The notes below the pieces were generated by a model, which was not told the origin of the DNA, ran no database searches, and was given only the letters and a program-made list of their open reading frames with translations. DNA of 64,000 nucleotides, taken from assembly GCA_965230525.1 (NCBI GenBank), contig OZ246008.1, positions 2,976,001-3,040,000 on the forward strand, written 5' to 3'. Each line of letters begins with the position of its first letter. Within the stretch, counting starts at the first letter, position 1. This DNA is from GCA-002733465 sp965230525 (GTDB lineage Bacteria; Pseudomonadota; Gammaproteobacteria; Enterobacterales; Kangiellaceae). The position numbers and the translations under genes were made by a program. Positions 53,032 to 61,840 of this stretch are shown one piece after another.

Positions 53032-53065
53032 AGTTTTTCCTTACTAACGACTAAATAATAACGAT

Positions 53066-53548
53066 ATGGCACATTTTACCCATTTAAATGAAAAAGGCGA
53101 GGCACAAATGGTAGACGTTGGTGATAAATCAACGACTTCCAGAACGGCTGTGGCTTCTGCGCGCGTCACAATGAACCAAAAGACACTGTCTATGATAGTT
53201 GATGGCAAACATAAAAAAGGTGATGTATTAGCCGTTGCTCGCATTGCGGCTATTCAAGCGGCAAAGAAGACTTCCGATATTATTCCGCTTTGTCATCCCT
53301 TAATGTTGACGTCGATCAAGATCGACCTAAGCCCAAACCTGCAACAATCAAGCATCGATATTATAGCGACTTGCAAGGTCTCAGGCCAAACTGGAGTTGA
53401 AATGGAGGCATTAACAGCTGCTTCTGCGGCTGGACTCACTATTTATGACATGTGTAAAGCGGTTGATAAGGAAATGGTCATTGGCGAAATTCAGCTAGAG
53501 TCTAAAGAGGGTGGCAAGTCAGGCAATTGGGTGAGAAATGAAAATTAA
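53066..53548 (+). CDS. moaC: cyclic pyranopterin monophosphate synthase
   Basis: MoaC acts with MoaA to convert GTP to cyclic pyranopterin monophosphate, the first step of molybdenum cofactor synthesis. The 160-residue sequence starts FTHLNEKGEAQMVDVGDKS and contains the active-site segments IPLCHPLMLTSIKID, TGVEMEALTAASAAGLTIYDMCKA and KEMVIGEIQLESKEGGKSG. The 3' end overlaps moaD by 11 bases, so the genes are translationally coupled. moaA is not in the window. Confidence 0.97.
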   Translation: MAHFTHLNEKGEAQMVDVGDKSTTSRTAVASARVTMNQKTLSMIVDGKHKKGDVLAVARIAAIQAAKKTSDIIPLCHPLMLTSIKIDLSPNLQQSSIDIIATCKVSGQTGVEMEALTAASAAGLTIYDMCKAVDKEMVIGEIQLESKEGGKSGNWVRNEN

Positions 53549-53789
53549 AGTGTTATTTTTTGCAAATTATAAAGAAATATTAGGGGTTGATAGGTTGGAT
53601 CTTGATATCGAGCCAGATGCAAAAATTGAATCTTTATGTAGTCATCTCGCATCAAAAGGCAAAGCATGGCAATCAGTTTTTAATGCAGAAACCATCAAGG
53701 TTGCGGTTAATCACGAGTTAGCTGAACTTAATCAGCGGCTAAAAGAAGGTGATGAAATTGCGTTTTTTCCGCCAGTAACAGGTGGTTAA
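53538..53789 (+). CDS. moaD: molybdopterin synthase small subunit (sulfur carrier)
   Basis: An 83-residue ubiquitin-fold sulfur carrier ending in the required Gly-Gly (FFPPVTGG), which is thiocarboxylated and donates sulfur in MoaE. It begins IKVLFFANYKEILG. It overlaps moaC by 11 bases and precedes moaE by 6. Confidence 0.95.
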   Translation: MKIKVLFFANYKEILGVDRLDLDIEPDAKIESLCSHLASKGKAWQSVFNAETIKVAVNHELAELNQRLKEGDEIAFFPPVTGG

Positions 53790-53795
53790 ATAATT

Positions 53796-54281
53796 ATGAG
53801 TTCTAGCGCGGTAGTAACAATTGAAATCACCGGAAAGCCACTCGAACTGAGCAAATTAAATCAAATTGCTCAGAGTAGCTCTGGTGAAATTGGGGCTTCA
53901 GTCGTGTTTACTGGGAACGTGCGAACTGCGACAGAAGGCGAAGGTTTAGTTGCTATGACGTTGGAGCATTATCCTGGCATGACCGAACACCAACTCTCAA
54001 AAATTGTCGATAGCGCTATTCAAAGGTGGCTATTAACACGAGTGATTGTCGTTCACCGGATCGGAAAACTCAAAGCCGGAGAGCCGATTGTATATATTGC
54101 TACCGCAGGTTTGCATCGGGCAGAGTGCTTTGATGCGGCGCAATTTGTTATGGATTACCTAAAAAACGATGCAACTTTTTGGAAAAAAGAGCATTTTAGA
54201 AACCAGCAAGGCGAAAGTGAGTCTTGGGTTGAAGCGAAGCAATCTGACTTGGCATCTATCAACAAGTGGCAAAGAAAATAG
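53796..54281 (+). CDS. moaE: molybdopterin synthase large subunit
   Basis: The catalytic subunit that inserts two sulfurs into cPMP to make molybdopterin. The 161-residue protein has GASVVFTGNVR, ALEHYPGMTEHQL-like MTLEHYPGM, RVIVVHRIGKLKAGEPIVYIAT and the active-site lysines in DYLKNDATFWKKEHF. It is third in moaCDE, and rsuA follows after 6 bases. Confidence 0.96.
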   Translation: MSSSAVVTIEITGKPLELSKLNQIAQSSSGEIGASVVFTGNVRTATEGEGLVAMTLEHYPGMTEHQLSKIVDSAIQRWLLTRVIVVHRIGKLKAGEPIVYIATAGLHRAECFDAAQFVMDYLKNDATFWKKEHFRNQQGESESWVEAKQSDLASINKWQRK

Positions 54282-54287
54282 CCAGCT

Positions 54288-54977
54288 ATGCGGTTAGATA
54301 AATTTATTTCAATTGCGATGTCAATCAGTCGTTCGGATGCTAAACGACTGATCAGTAAAAAACAAATTTTGGTCAACCAGCTAGCTATCACCGATAAGCA
54401 ATTAAAAGTCAGTCAGTCAGATAAAATTACCTATCAAAATACTGATTTAGCCTGGCCTAGCTTGCGATATTATATGCTGAACAAACCAGCGGGGTATGTA
54501 TGTTCAACGGTCGATGAATCTAATCCAAGCGCACTTCGTTTGCTTCCCTCTGTCAACCCACAGGGATTACATTTCGCAGGTCGATTGGATTCAGATACTA
54601 CTGGTTTGGTATTAGTGACAGATGACGGCCAGTGGAGCCACAGAATCACTTCGCCTGCGAGTAAGCAAAATAAAAGTTACTTAGTCACGCTCGCGGAGGC
54701 GTTAACGCCACCGCAATATCAAAGGCTATTAGCAGGCGTTAAACTCAAAGACAGTAACAAACTCACACGACCCGCGTTAGTCGACAAAATTAACGAGCAA
54801 CAAATCAGGCTTTCGATTAGTGAAGGTCGTTACCATCAGGTAAAGCGTATGCTGGCGGCAGTGGGTAACCATGTCACCGCGTTACATCGAGTGTCAATTG
54901 GCGAGTTAATACTCGACGAGACTCTAGAGGAGGGTGGCTGGCGGCCACTATCAAAATCTGAAGTTGAGTTATTCTAA
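54288..54977 (+). CDS. rsuA: 16S rRNA pseudouridine synthase, RsuA-type
   Basis: A 229-residue pseudouridine synthase acting on 16S rRNA (U516 in E. coli). The N-terminal S4 domain begins MRLDKFISIAMSISRSDAKRLI. The catalytic domain has the nucleophile aspartate in GRLDSDTTGLVLVTDDG, preceded by YMLNKPAGYVCS, and the C-terminal ISEGRYHQVKRMLAAVGNHV. It overlaps functionally unrelated moa genes in one tight plus-strand cluster, 6 bases after moaE. Confidence 0.93.
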   Translation: MRLDKFISIAMSISRSDAKRLISKKQILVNQLAITDKQLKVSQSDKITYQNTDLAWPSLRYYMLNKPAGYVCSTVDESNPSALRLLPSVNPQGLHFAGRLDSDTTGLVLVTDDGQWSHRITSPASKQNKSYLVTLAEALTPPQYQRLLAGVKLKDSNKLTRPALVDKINEQQIRLSISEGRYHQVKRMLAAVGNHVTALHRVSIGELILDETLEEGGWRPLSKSEVELF

Positions 54978-55200
54978 CTAACAGCAGAACTGGCTATTGG
55001 TTCGAGCGATGAAGGATAAGGCAAACCGAAAACTTAACTTCTTTAAAACAAAGGTGGATCATTTGTCGCTTGATGAAACTTAAGGTTAGCAGAAATTGTT
55101 GGTTTACTTACATTTTTACAATTGAACGCTGAAAAGCCCTATGTTACAAAGGCTAGATCGACAATCAAATAAGATTTAACAAGTAAAAAACGGGGGAAAT

Positions 55201-57381
55201 ATGAAGAAGCTTATCATCGCTACGGCGATATGTAGTATCGTTCTAACGAGTTGTGGGGATAAACCTGAAGAATCAGTACAGACACAAGCGGGGCCTGCGC
55301 CTGAAGTAGCGAAAACAGAAGAAAGCCAAGAAAAGTTGGAAACCAACCCATTCTTTAGTGAATATGAAACACCCTTTGGTATTCCGCCGTTTGATAAAAT
55401 AGAAAATAAACACTATCTGCCCGCTTTCGAAAAAGGCATCGCTGAAGCAAAAGCCGAAATCTTATCGATTGCCAATAACCCCGACGAGCCAACCTTTGAA
55501 AACACCATTGAAGCAATGGAATACGGTGGCAAATTATTAAGGAAAGTGGCAAACGTCTTTTATAACTTAACAAGCGCTCACACTAACGATGAATTAAAAG
55601 CGATTGCAAAAGATATTGGGCCTAAACTGTCAGGATTAAATGACGACCAAAATCTTAACCCAGAGTTGTTCAAACGTGTCGAGACACTTTACAACAAAAT
55701 CGATAGCCTTGAGTTGCGCACCGACCAACGTAAACTGCTCGTCGATCGCTACAAGCAGTTCGTTCGTGGTGGGGCAGGTCTTGACGACAAAAACAAGCAA
55801 ACTCTCAGAGAGTTAAATGCTAAACTGTCGAAATTAAGCATCCAGTTCGCTGAAAACGTTTTGGCTGAAACGAATAGCTTCGAGTTAGTGGTTGAGAAGC
55901 AAGAAGATTTGGCCGGCTTGCCACAGTATTTAATCGATGCTGCAGCGGCGGAAGCAGAAAAGCGAGAAAAGCCGGGTAAGTGGGTTTTTACCGCTCACAG
56001 ACCCACTAAAACACCATTCTTAATGTTCTCTGAAAATAGAGAGTTACGTGAAAAAATGTGGAAAGGTTATACCCAAAGAGGTGATAACGACAATGCCCAC
56101 GATAACAAGAAAATTGTCTCTGAAATGGCGGCCTTAAGAGCCCAGCGAGCTCAGTTGTTAGGTTACAAAACCCACGCAGATTTTGTGTTAGAACAAAACA
56201 CCGCTCAAAACCCAGAAAATGTATATGGCTTATTAGACCAAGTTTGGCCTGCGGGTTTAGCTCAGGCAAAACAAGAACTGGCTGATATGCAAGCGATGGT
56301 CAATCAACAGGCAAACAAATTTGAGCTAGAGGCATGGGATTGGCGTTATTATTCGGAAAAAATTCGCAAACAACGGTTTGATTTAGATGAAGACCAAACC
56401 AAGCCCTATTTTTCACTAGAAGATACTTTAAAAGGTGTATTCTATACTGCCAATAAATTATTTGGCATGACCTTTAAAGAGCGCACTGATTTACCCGTTT
56501 ACCATGAGGATGTTCGAGTTTTTGAGGTTTATTACAAGAATGGCGAATTAATTGGTTTGTACTTAACTGATCACTATGTCAGAGAGTCTAAGCGAGGAGG
56601 GGCATGGATGAATGCTTATCGCAGCCAATATGTCACGGAAAAGGGCGATTTTGTAAAACCCATTATTGTTAATGTGCTTAATTACCCGCGCCCCACAGGT
56701 GACGCACCAACCCTGCTCACATTCAGTCAAGCGAGTACCTTATTTCATGAGTTTGGGCATGCCGCACATGGGTTTTTATCCAACGGAGTTTACCCTTCAC
56801 AAGCAGGTACCTCTGTTCCTAGAGATTTTGTAGAGTTCCCATCGCAAGTGCTAGAAAACTGGATGTATGAACCGGAAGTGTTAGCTAAATTTGCCAAACA
56901 CTATCAAACCGGTGAAGTCATTCCACAAGCTCTGATAGAAAAAATTCAAGCTGCTGCACAATACGGGCAAGGATTCGCAACCACTGAATATATGGCAGCT
57001 TCGTTACTTGATTTAGCTTGGCATACTCAAACCGATACGGAAATGAAAGACGCCAATGAGTTTGAGTCTTCCGTGCTAAAAGAGCGAGGTTTGATAAGAC
57101 AGATTGCGCCGCGATATCGTTCAACTTATTTTAGTCATATTTTTGCGGGTGGATATTCTGCAGGATATTACGGCTATATCTGGTCTGAGATACTGGCTGC
57201 CGACGCATTTAACGCGTTTAAGGAAAATGGAATTTTTGATCAAGCGACCGCCGAGGCGTTTAGAGCCAATATTTTATCAAAGGGCGGCACCGATGACCCG
57301 ATGAAACTCTACCGACAATTTAGAGGACAAGAGCCTGATCCGAAGCATTTGTTGAAGAGCCGCGGTTTAGTAAGCGAATAA
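55201..57381 (+). CDS. M3 family metallopeptidase, lipoprotein (Dcp-like)
   Basis: A 726-residue zinc peptidase of the thimet-oligopeptidase family, closest to peptidyl-dipeptidase Dcp. The N-terminal lipobox (VLTSC, Cys19) predicts a lipoprotein, so the enzyme sits on a periplasmic membrane face. NPFFSEYETPFGIPPFDKI begins the mature domain. The zinc site is HEFGH at 516-520 with downstream FVEFPSQVLENWM supplying the glutamate. The C-terminal AGGYSAGYYGYIWSEILAADAF is the substrate-binding segment. It likely removes dipeptides from periplasmic peptides. Confidence 0.94.
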   Translation: MKKLIIATAICSIVLTSCGDKPEESVQTQAGPAPEVAKTEESQEKLETNPFFSEYETPFGIPPFDKIENKHYLPAFEKGIAEAKAEILSIANNPDEPTFENTIEAMEYGGKLLRKVANVFYNLTSAHTNDELKAIAKDIGPKLSGLNDDQNLNPELFKRVETLYNKIDSLELRTDQRKLLVDRYKQFVRGGAGLDDKNKQTLRELNAKLSKLSIQFAENVLAETNSFELVVEKQEDLAGLPQYLIDAAAAEAEKREKPGKWVFTAHRPTKTPFLMFSENRELREKMWKGYTQRGDNDNAHDNKKIVSEMAALRAQRAQLLGYKTHADFVLEQNTAQNPENVYGLLDQVWPAGLAQAKQELADMQAMVNQQANKFELEAWDWRYYSEKIRKQRFDLDEDQTKPYFSLEDTLKGVFYTANKLFGMTFKERTDLPVYHEDVRVFEVYYKNGELIGLYLTDHYVRESKRGGAWMNAYRSQYVTEKGDFVKPIIVNVLNYPRPTGDAPTLLTFSQASTLFHEFGHAAHGFLSNGVYPSQAGTSVPRDFVEFPSQVLENWMYEPEVLAKFAKHYQTGEVIPQALIEKIQAAAQYGQGFATTEYMAASLLDLAWHTQTDTEMKDANEFESSVLKERGLIRQIAPRYRSTYFSHIFAGGYSAGYYGYIWSEILAADAFNAFKENGIFDQATAEAFRANILSKGGTDDPMKLYRQFRGQEPDPKHLLKSRGLVSE

Positions 57382-57408
57382 TCAGCTCTGCTAAAATGGC
57401 TTAATTGT

Positions 57409-57457
57409 AAGCGCTGGTCATTGCCTATTTTTGAAAGGGCGGCCAGCGCTTTTTTTG
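57409..57457 (+). terminator. terminator after the M3 peptidase gene
   Basis: AAGCGCTGGTC (57409-57419) pairs with GGCCAGCGCTT (57441-57451), one G-U pair, followed by a seven-T run. Confidence 0.87.
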
Positions 57458-57474
57458 TATGGGCGGTTTGAGGC

Positions 57475-58098
57475 TCAAAGACTTAAAGTTATATATTGAC
57501 CCGGCTGAAGGTCGCCTACTTCCCAACTACCTACTGATTTTCTAATGAGTCGAAGCGTGGGAAATCCAACCGATGCGGTCATTCGTCGTACCTGTCGGTT
57601 TTTTCCTTCGGATATTTTTAGTTCTATCCAGCTGGTTGGAATGTGCTTTCTGAATCTCACTGCGGGGGTTCTTTCCCATAGAAAGAAATCCTCAGACTCG
57701 ATATCAATAATTTTTGCTTTTGCCGGTTTGGTCATCCCGTCTTTTAATTGCACGCCGCGCTGCAAATTTGCTATTGCTTGTTGGTCAATTGTACCTTCAA
57801 CTTGCGCCCAATAACATTTTTCCATTTTATGCTTCGGGTTACTTATACGATGTTGTAGTTGGCCATTGTTAGTTAACACCAGAAGCCCCTCCGAATCCTT
57901 GTCTAGACGGCCAGCGGGGTAGACCTGTTTAATGTCAATGAAGTCCGAAAGGGTGGAGTCATTAGCTTCGCCAGTAAACTGGCTTAAAGTATTAAACGGC
58001 TTATTGAATAGAACGACCAAGGTATTCTTGACCGAGTTAGGTTTCAAACGATGACGTTTGCTCTTTCGGGACATTGACTTGTTGCTGTGGTTGTTCAT
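57475..58098 (-). CDS. rluE: 23S rRNA pseudouridine synthase, RluE-type
   Basis: A 207-residue RsuA/RluB-family enzyme without an S4 domain, which is the RluE architecture (U2457 in 23S rRNA). A basic N-terminus (SMSRKSKRHRLK) precedes LVVLFNKPFNTLSQFTG. The catalytic aspartate is in AGRLDKDSEGLLVLTNNG. YWAQVEGTIDQQAI, LKDGMTKPAKAKII and ISEGKNRQVRRMTASVGFPTLRLIR complete the signature. It is divergent from icd. Confidence 0.92.
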   Translation of the reverse strand: MNNHSNKSMSRKSKRHRLKPNSVKNTLVVLFNKPFNTLSQFTGEANDSTLSDFIDIKQVYPAGRLDKDSEGLLVLTNNGQLQHRISNPKHKMEKCYWAQVEGTIDQQAIANLQRGVQLKDGMTKPAKAKIIDIESEDFFLWERTPAVRFRKHIPTSWIELKISEGKNRQVRRMTASVGFPTLRLIRKSVGSWEVGDLQPGQYITLSL

Positions 58099-58296
58099 TT
58101 ATCGCCTAGTTTTAGTGCCGTTATTCGGTATGGTTGCTGCTAATTTGCCTGTAAAATTAAGGCTATCAATGTTAAATACTCAATGCTTGACTATAATGAC
58201 TTGCATCAGTGTATTGGTTCGTTTTTTTCGCGTATAATCGCAGCACTTTAAGGCAAACCATTCAGCCAATTAATCGTCTACTTTTAGGAACAAAGA

Positions 58297-60519
58297 ATGA
58301 CCGAATCTAAGATAATTTACACAATTACCGATGAAGCGCCTGCTTTGGCAACTTATTCCTTATTACCTATCGTTCAAGCATTCGCTAAAGCCGCCGGTAT
58401 TGCGGTTGAAACGCGCGATATATCTCTGGCAGGACGGATTTTAGCAAACTTTCCTGAGTCTTTAACAGCAGAACAGCGCTTGGAAGATGCTCTGACTGAA
58501 CTGGGTACCTTAGCTAAGTCTCCGTCGGCAAACATTATTAAGCTTCCTAATATCAGTGCTTCAATTCCACAGTTGACTGGTGCCATCGCTGAACTTCAAG
58601 GGAAAGGCTACGCGGTTCCAGACTATCCTGCCAACCCTGCTAATGAAGCGGAAGAAAAAATCAAAGCGCAGTATGCCAAAGTATTAGGGAGCGCGGTCAA
58701 CCCGGTTTTAAGAGAAGGAAATTCTGATCGTAGAGCGCCAGCATCAGTAAAAGAATACGCTCGAAATAATCCGCATTCTATGGGTGAATGGCAAAAAGAC
58801 TCCAAATCCCATGTTGCAAATATGTCGCAAGGGGATTTTTATCATAGTGAGCAGTCGACGGTAATGTCTCAACCTGGGAATCTAAAAATTGAGCTTGTTA
58901 GCGAATCAGGTGAAAGAAAGATACTCAAGCAAGCCGTACCTGTTTTAGCTGGAGAGATAGTTGATGTTGCAGCTATGAGCAAAAAAGCGCTAAGAACTTT
59001 CTTAGAAGCTGAAATGCAAGATGCTAAAGAGAAGGGAATTCTTTTTTCGATTCACTTAAAAGCAACCATGATGAAAGTCTCCGATCCAATTATGTTCGGA
59101 CACGTTGTTTCGGTATATTTTAAAGATGCATTCGAAAAACACGCTGATTTATTTAAGGAAATTGGGGTAAACCCAGATAATGGCTTGGCTGCTGTATTAG
59201 ATAAAGTGGCGAGTCTACCCGATGCCCAACGTCAGCAAGTAGAAGCAGATATTCAGGCTTGTTACGACAACCGGCCTGCCTTAGCCATGGTGGACTCGGA
59301 CAAAGGGATCACCAATCTGCATATGCCGAATGATGTCATCATTGATGCATCGATGCCTGCTTATATTCGTTCTTCAGGAAAAATGTGGGGCGCCGATGGC
59401 AAACTGCACGACACTAAGTTTGTCATCCCTGATACCAGCTATTCACGCTTTTATCAAAAAGTTATCGAAGATTGTAAAGAAAATGGTGCTTATGACCCAA
59501 AAACAATGGGAAGCGTCTCAAATGTTGGACTAATGGCGCAAAAGGCTGAGGAATATGGTTCGCACGATAAGACATTTAGAATTCCTAATAATGGAACGGT
59601 TGAAGTGATCGACGAAGACGGCAATTTGGTGCTTTCCGTTAAAGTTGAGGAAGGTGATATTTGGCGCATGTGTCAAGCTAAGGACGAGCCAATAAAAGAC
59701 TGGGTAAAATTGGCGGTAAATCGCGCTAGAGCTACAGGAAATCCGGCAGTCTTTTGGTTGGATGAAAATCGCCCACATGACGCTCAGCTTATTGCAAAAG
59801 TTAAGCAATACCTACCAGAGCACGATACATCAGGGTTAGAGATTAAAATTATGAGTCCGGTTGATGCGGTCGAATACTCTATTGAGCGAATTAGAAAGGG
59901 GCAGGATACCATTTCCGTTACCGGTAACGTATTACGAGACTACCTCACGGATTTATTCCCCATATTGGAGGTGGGCACCAGTGCCAAGATGCTATCTATC
60001 GTTCCTTTGATGAATGGTGGCGGTTTGTTTGAAACTGGTGCTGGTGGATCGGCACCTAAGCACGTTCAACAGTTTGTCGAAGAAGGTCATCTTCGTTGGG
60101 ATTCTCTTGGTGAGTTTTTAGCGTTGGCCGCGTCTCTCGAACATTTGTCGGAAGTGACTGGAAATCAGCGAGCGCTGGTGTTGTCTCAAACCTTAGACAA
60201 AGCCACGGGTGAGTTTTTGTTAAATAACAAGTCGCCATCACGTAAGGTTAAAGAAATTGATAATCGAGGCAGTCACTTTTATTTAACAATGTATTGGGCT
60301 AAGCAATTGGCTTCTCAATCTGACGATAGTGACTTAGCAAGCCTATTCAGCTCTGTGGCAACCGACTTACAAGCTTCAGAGCAACAAATAATGCAAGAGT
60401 TGATCGATATTCAAGGTGAAAGCGTTGATTTAGGCGGATATTATTTAATGGATGATGCCAAAGCTGCAAAAGCGATGCGGCCAAGCGCTAGTTTGAATAA
60501 GATTATCGAAAGTCTATAA
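58297..60519 (+). CDS. icd: monomeric NADP-dependent isocitrate dehydrogenase
   Basis: A 740-residue monomeric (IDH-II type) NADP-specific isocitrate dehydrogenase that makes 2-oxoglutarate in the TCA cycle. It is unrelated in length to the dimeric enzyme. Signatures are YTITDEAPALATYSLLPI, NSDRRAPASVKEYAR, NPHSMGEWQKDSKSHV, and the C-terminal GGGLFETGAGGSAPKHVQQF and RGSHFYLTMYWA. A TATAAT box lies at 58233-58238 without a clear -35. The icd-cspD-clpS-clpA order is found in Pseudomonas and relatives. Confidence 0.96.
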   Translation: MTESKIIYTITDEAPALATYSLLPIVQAFAKAAGIAVETRDISLAGRILANFPESLTAEQRLEDALTELGTLAKSPSANIIKLPNISASIPQLTGAIAELQGKGYAVPDYPANPANEAEEKIKAQYAKVLGSAVNPVLREGNSDRRAPASVKEYARNNPHSMGEWQKDSKSHVANMSQGDFYHSEQSTVMSQPGNLKIELVSESGERKILKQAVPVLAGEIVDVAAMSKKALRTFLEAEMQDAKEKGILFSIHLKATMMKVSDPIMFGHVVSVYFKDAFEKHADLFKEIGVNPDNGLAAVLDKVASLPDAQRQQVEADIQACYDNRPALAMVDSDKGITNLHMPNDVIIDASMPAYIRSSGKMWGADGKLHDTKFVIPDTSYSRFYQKVIEDCKENGAYDPKTMGSVSNVGLMAQKAEEYGSHDKTFRIPNNGTVEVIDEDGNLVLSVKVEEGDIWRMCQAKDEPIKDWVKLAVNRARATGNPAVFWLDENRPHDAQLIAKVKQYLPEHDTSGLEIKIMSPVDAVEYSIERIRKGQDTISVTGNVLRDYLTDLFPILEVGTSAKMLSIVPLMNGGGLFETGAGGSAPKHVQQFVEEGHLRWDSLGEFLALAASLEHLSEVTGNQRALVLSQTLDKATGEFLLNNKSPSRKVKEIDNRGSHFYLTMYWAKQLASQSDDSDLASLFSSVATDLQASEQQIMQELIDIQGESVDLGGYYLMDDAKAAKAMRPSASLNKIIESL

Positions 60520-60544
60520 GCTACAACTGATTGATTTAAGTATC

Positions 60545-60584
60545 AAAAAAGGGTCGGCGGTGGAAACCGTTGACCCTTTTTTTA
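60545..60584 (+). terminator. terminator after icd
   Basis: AAAAAAGGGTC (60545-60555) pairs with GACCCTTTTTTT (60572-60583) around a loop with an inner CGGT/ACCG stem. The T-run follows. Confidence 0.9.
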
Positions 60585-60828
60585 TGGGAATATATCGTTA
60601 TTAAACGTTGCACTGCATTTGAATCTGCTCGAGAGCATTCCAATCTGGGGCAGGAGAAGTGGTGTTATAAAAAGTGACAGCCAATTAGTCGTTATGAGAA
60701 GCGTCGATATGTAAATTAGTCAGGGAGTTTAGCACGAAAAACAGCCGTAGCTAACGGGAGCAATCCCAAAATGAGATATGCTCTAGCGATCTACTTCAAG
60801 ACAAGTAAACGGATTAAAGTTTTCCGTA
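60585..60828 (+). other. intergenic stretch icd / cspD
   Basis: About 240 bases between the icd terminator and the cspD stop codon (309 bases counted from the icd stop codon). I see no ORF with a ribosome binding site and no RNA gene; no T-run terminator for cspD is obvious. Confidence 0.45.
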
Positions 60829-61053
60829 TTACTCTTTGTCTTCAGACTTCTCGATAGAAGTTATATCTTGTGCATGTAGCCCTTTTGGGCCCTCACAGGT
60901 ATCAAAGGTCACTTCTTGGCCGGCTTTGAGGCTTTTGTAGCCTTCCATCTCGATTGTCGAGTAATGAGCAAAGATATCATCACCACCGTCATCAGGACGA
61001 ATAAAACCGTAACCTTTAGCATTGTTAAACCATTTAACAGTACCCGTTGCCAT
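60829..61053 (-). CDS. cspD: cold-shock domain protein, CspD-like
   Basis: A 74-residue OB-fold cold-shock protein. RNP1 is KGYGFIRPDD and RNP2 is DIFAHYSTI; the start is MATGTVKWFNNAKG. The acidic C-terminal tail (EKSEDKE) and the position divergent from clpS-clpA match CspD, which binds single-stranded DNA and is made in stationary phase in E. coli. A GGAG ribosome binding site precedes the ATG. Confidence 0.93.
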   Translation of the reverse strand: MATGTVKWFNNAKGYGFIRPDDGGDDIFAHYSTIEMEGYKSLKAGQEVTFDTCEGPKGLHAQDITSIEKSEDKE

Positions 61054-61452
61054 ATACTACTCCTTGAGTTTTCCCTTTTAACAATAGATAAGGATTTGTT
61101 AATTATTATTATTTTATTTGGTAAATTACTACACAGATTACACCCTGTACTTCGTAGCAGCCTATGAATCTCATAACTGACCAAAAATGTCAAGTTGTAC
61201 AGTAGTATTCGGTTACCTAAAGAGTAATTTATGAGAACCCATATTGAAAATAGCATTAAGTTACCCCATTTATTAGGTGAACGAGATATTATGGCTTTGT
61301 TAGATAACTTAAATTGAAGTTTGTATTTCTCAATGTTTTTAAAAGTCGTTAGGGGCTAAATTCATTGCAGTTTAGGATGTTCACTGTAAACTTAAATCTC
61401 GATGTTCCAAAAAATTATTAACAAGTGTTCGGTTGATTGACTAGAATTAAAT
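61054..61452 (-). other. divergent intergenic region cspD / clpS
   Basis: Holds the promoters for cspD (minus) and clpS (plus). The AT-rich 60 bases upstream of cspD may be its 5' leader. The only ORF I see is a 28-codon one at 61231-61317. Confidence 0.5.
61231..61317 (+). CDS. 28-codon ORF upstream of clpS
   Basis: An ATG ORF with AAGAG about 6 bases upstream, encoding a peptide that ends GERDIMALLDNLN. It has no recognised family. It lies in the cspD/clpS divergent region and could be a small protein, a leader peptide or chance. Confidence 0.2.
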   Translation: MRTHIENSIKLPHLLGERDIMALLDNLN

Positions 61453-61776
61453 ATGAGTGAAGAGAATAATAAAGACTTAGATCTTGGCACGTTAGTTGCT
61501 GAGCGTGAGCCAGAAACTAAAGAGCCGCCAATGTATAAGGTGATGTTGTTAAATGACGACTACACACCGATGGATTTTGTGGTTGCCGTACTTAAACAGT
61601 TTTTTCATAAAAGTGTTGAACAGGCAACTAAAGTCATGCTTCAAGTGCATTATGAAGGTGCCGGCGTTGCCGGAATTTATCGAGCTGAAATAGCTGAAAC
61701 CAAAGTCGTCTCAGTGAATGAGTATGCGAGAGATCACGGACATCCTTTGATGTGTATTATGGAAGAAAATGATTAG
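61453..61776 (+). CDS. clpS: ATP-dependent Clp protease adaptor ClpS
   Basis: ClpS binds N-degron substrates and hands them to ClpAP. The 107-residue protein has a flexible acidic N-terminus and the core PPMYKVMLLNDDYTPMDFVVAVLKQFF, with the N-degron pocket residues in LLNDDYTPMDFV. VMLQVHYEGAGVAGIYRAEIAETK follows. clpA begins 64 bases downstream. Confidence 0.96.
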   Translation: MSEENNKDLDLGTLVAEREPETKEPPMYKVMLLNDDYTPMDFVVAVLKQFFHKSVEQATKVMLQVHYEGAGVAGIYRAEIAETKVVSVNEYARDHGHPLMCIMEEND

Positions 61777-61840
61777 TGAATCGTAATCTTTGTATGTTAA
61801 CAGTAACCTCGACAGCAATCTTAAAAAGGGTATTAGAATT

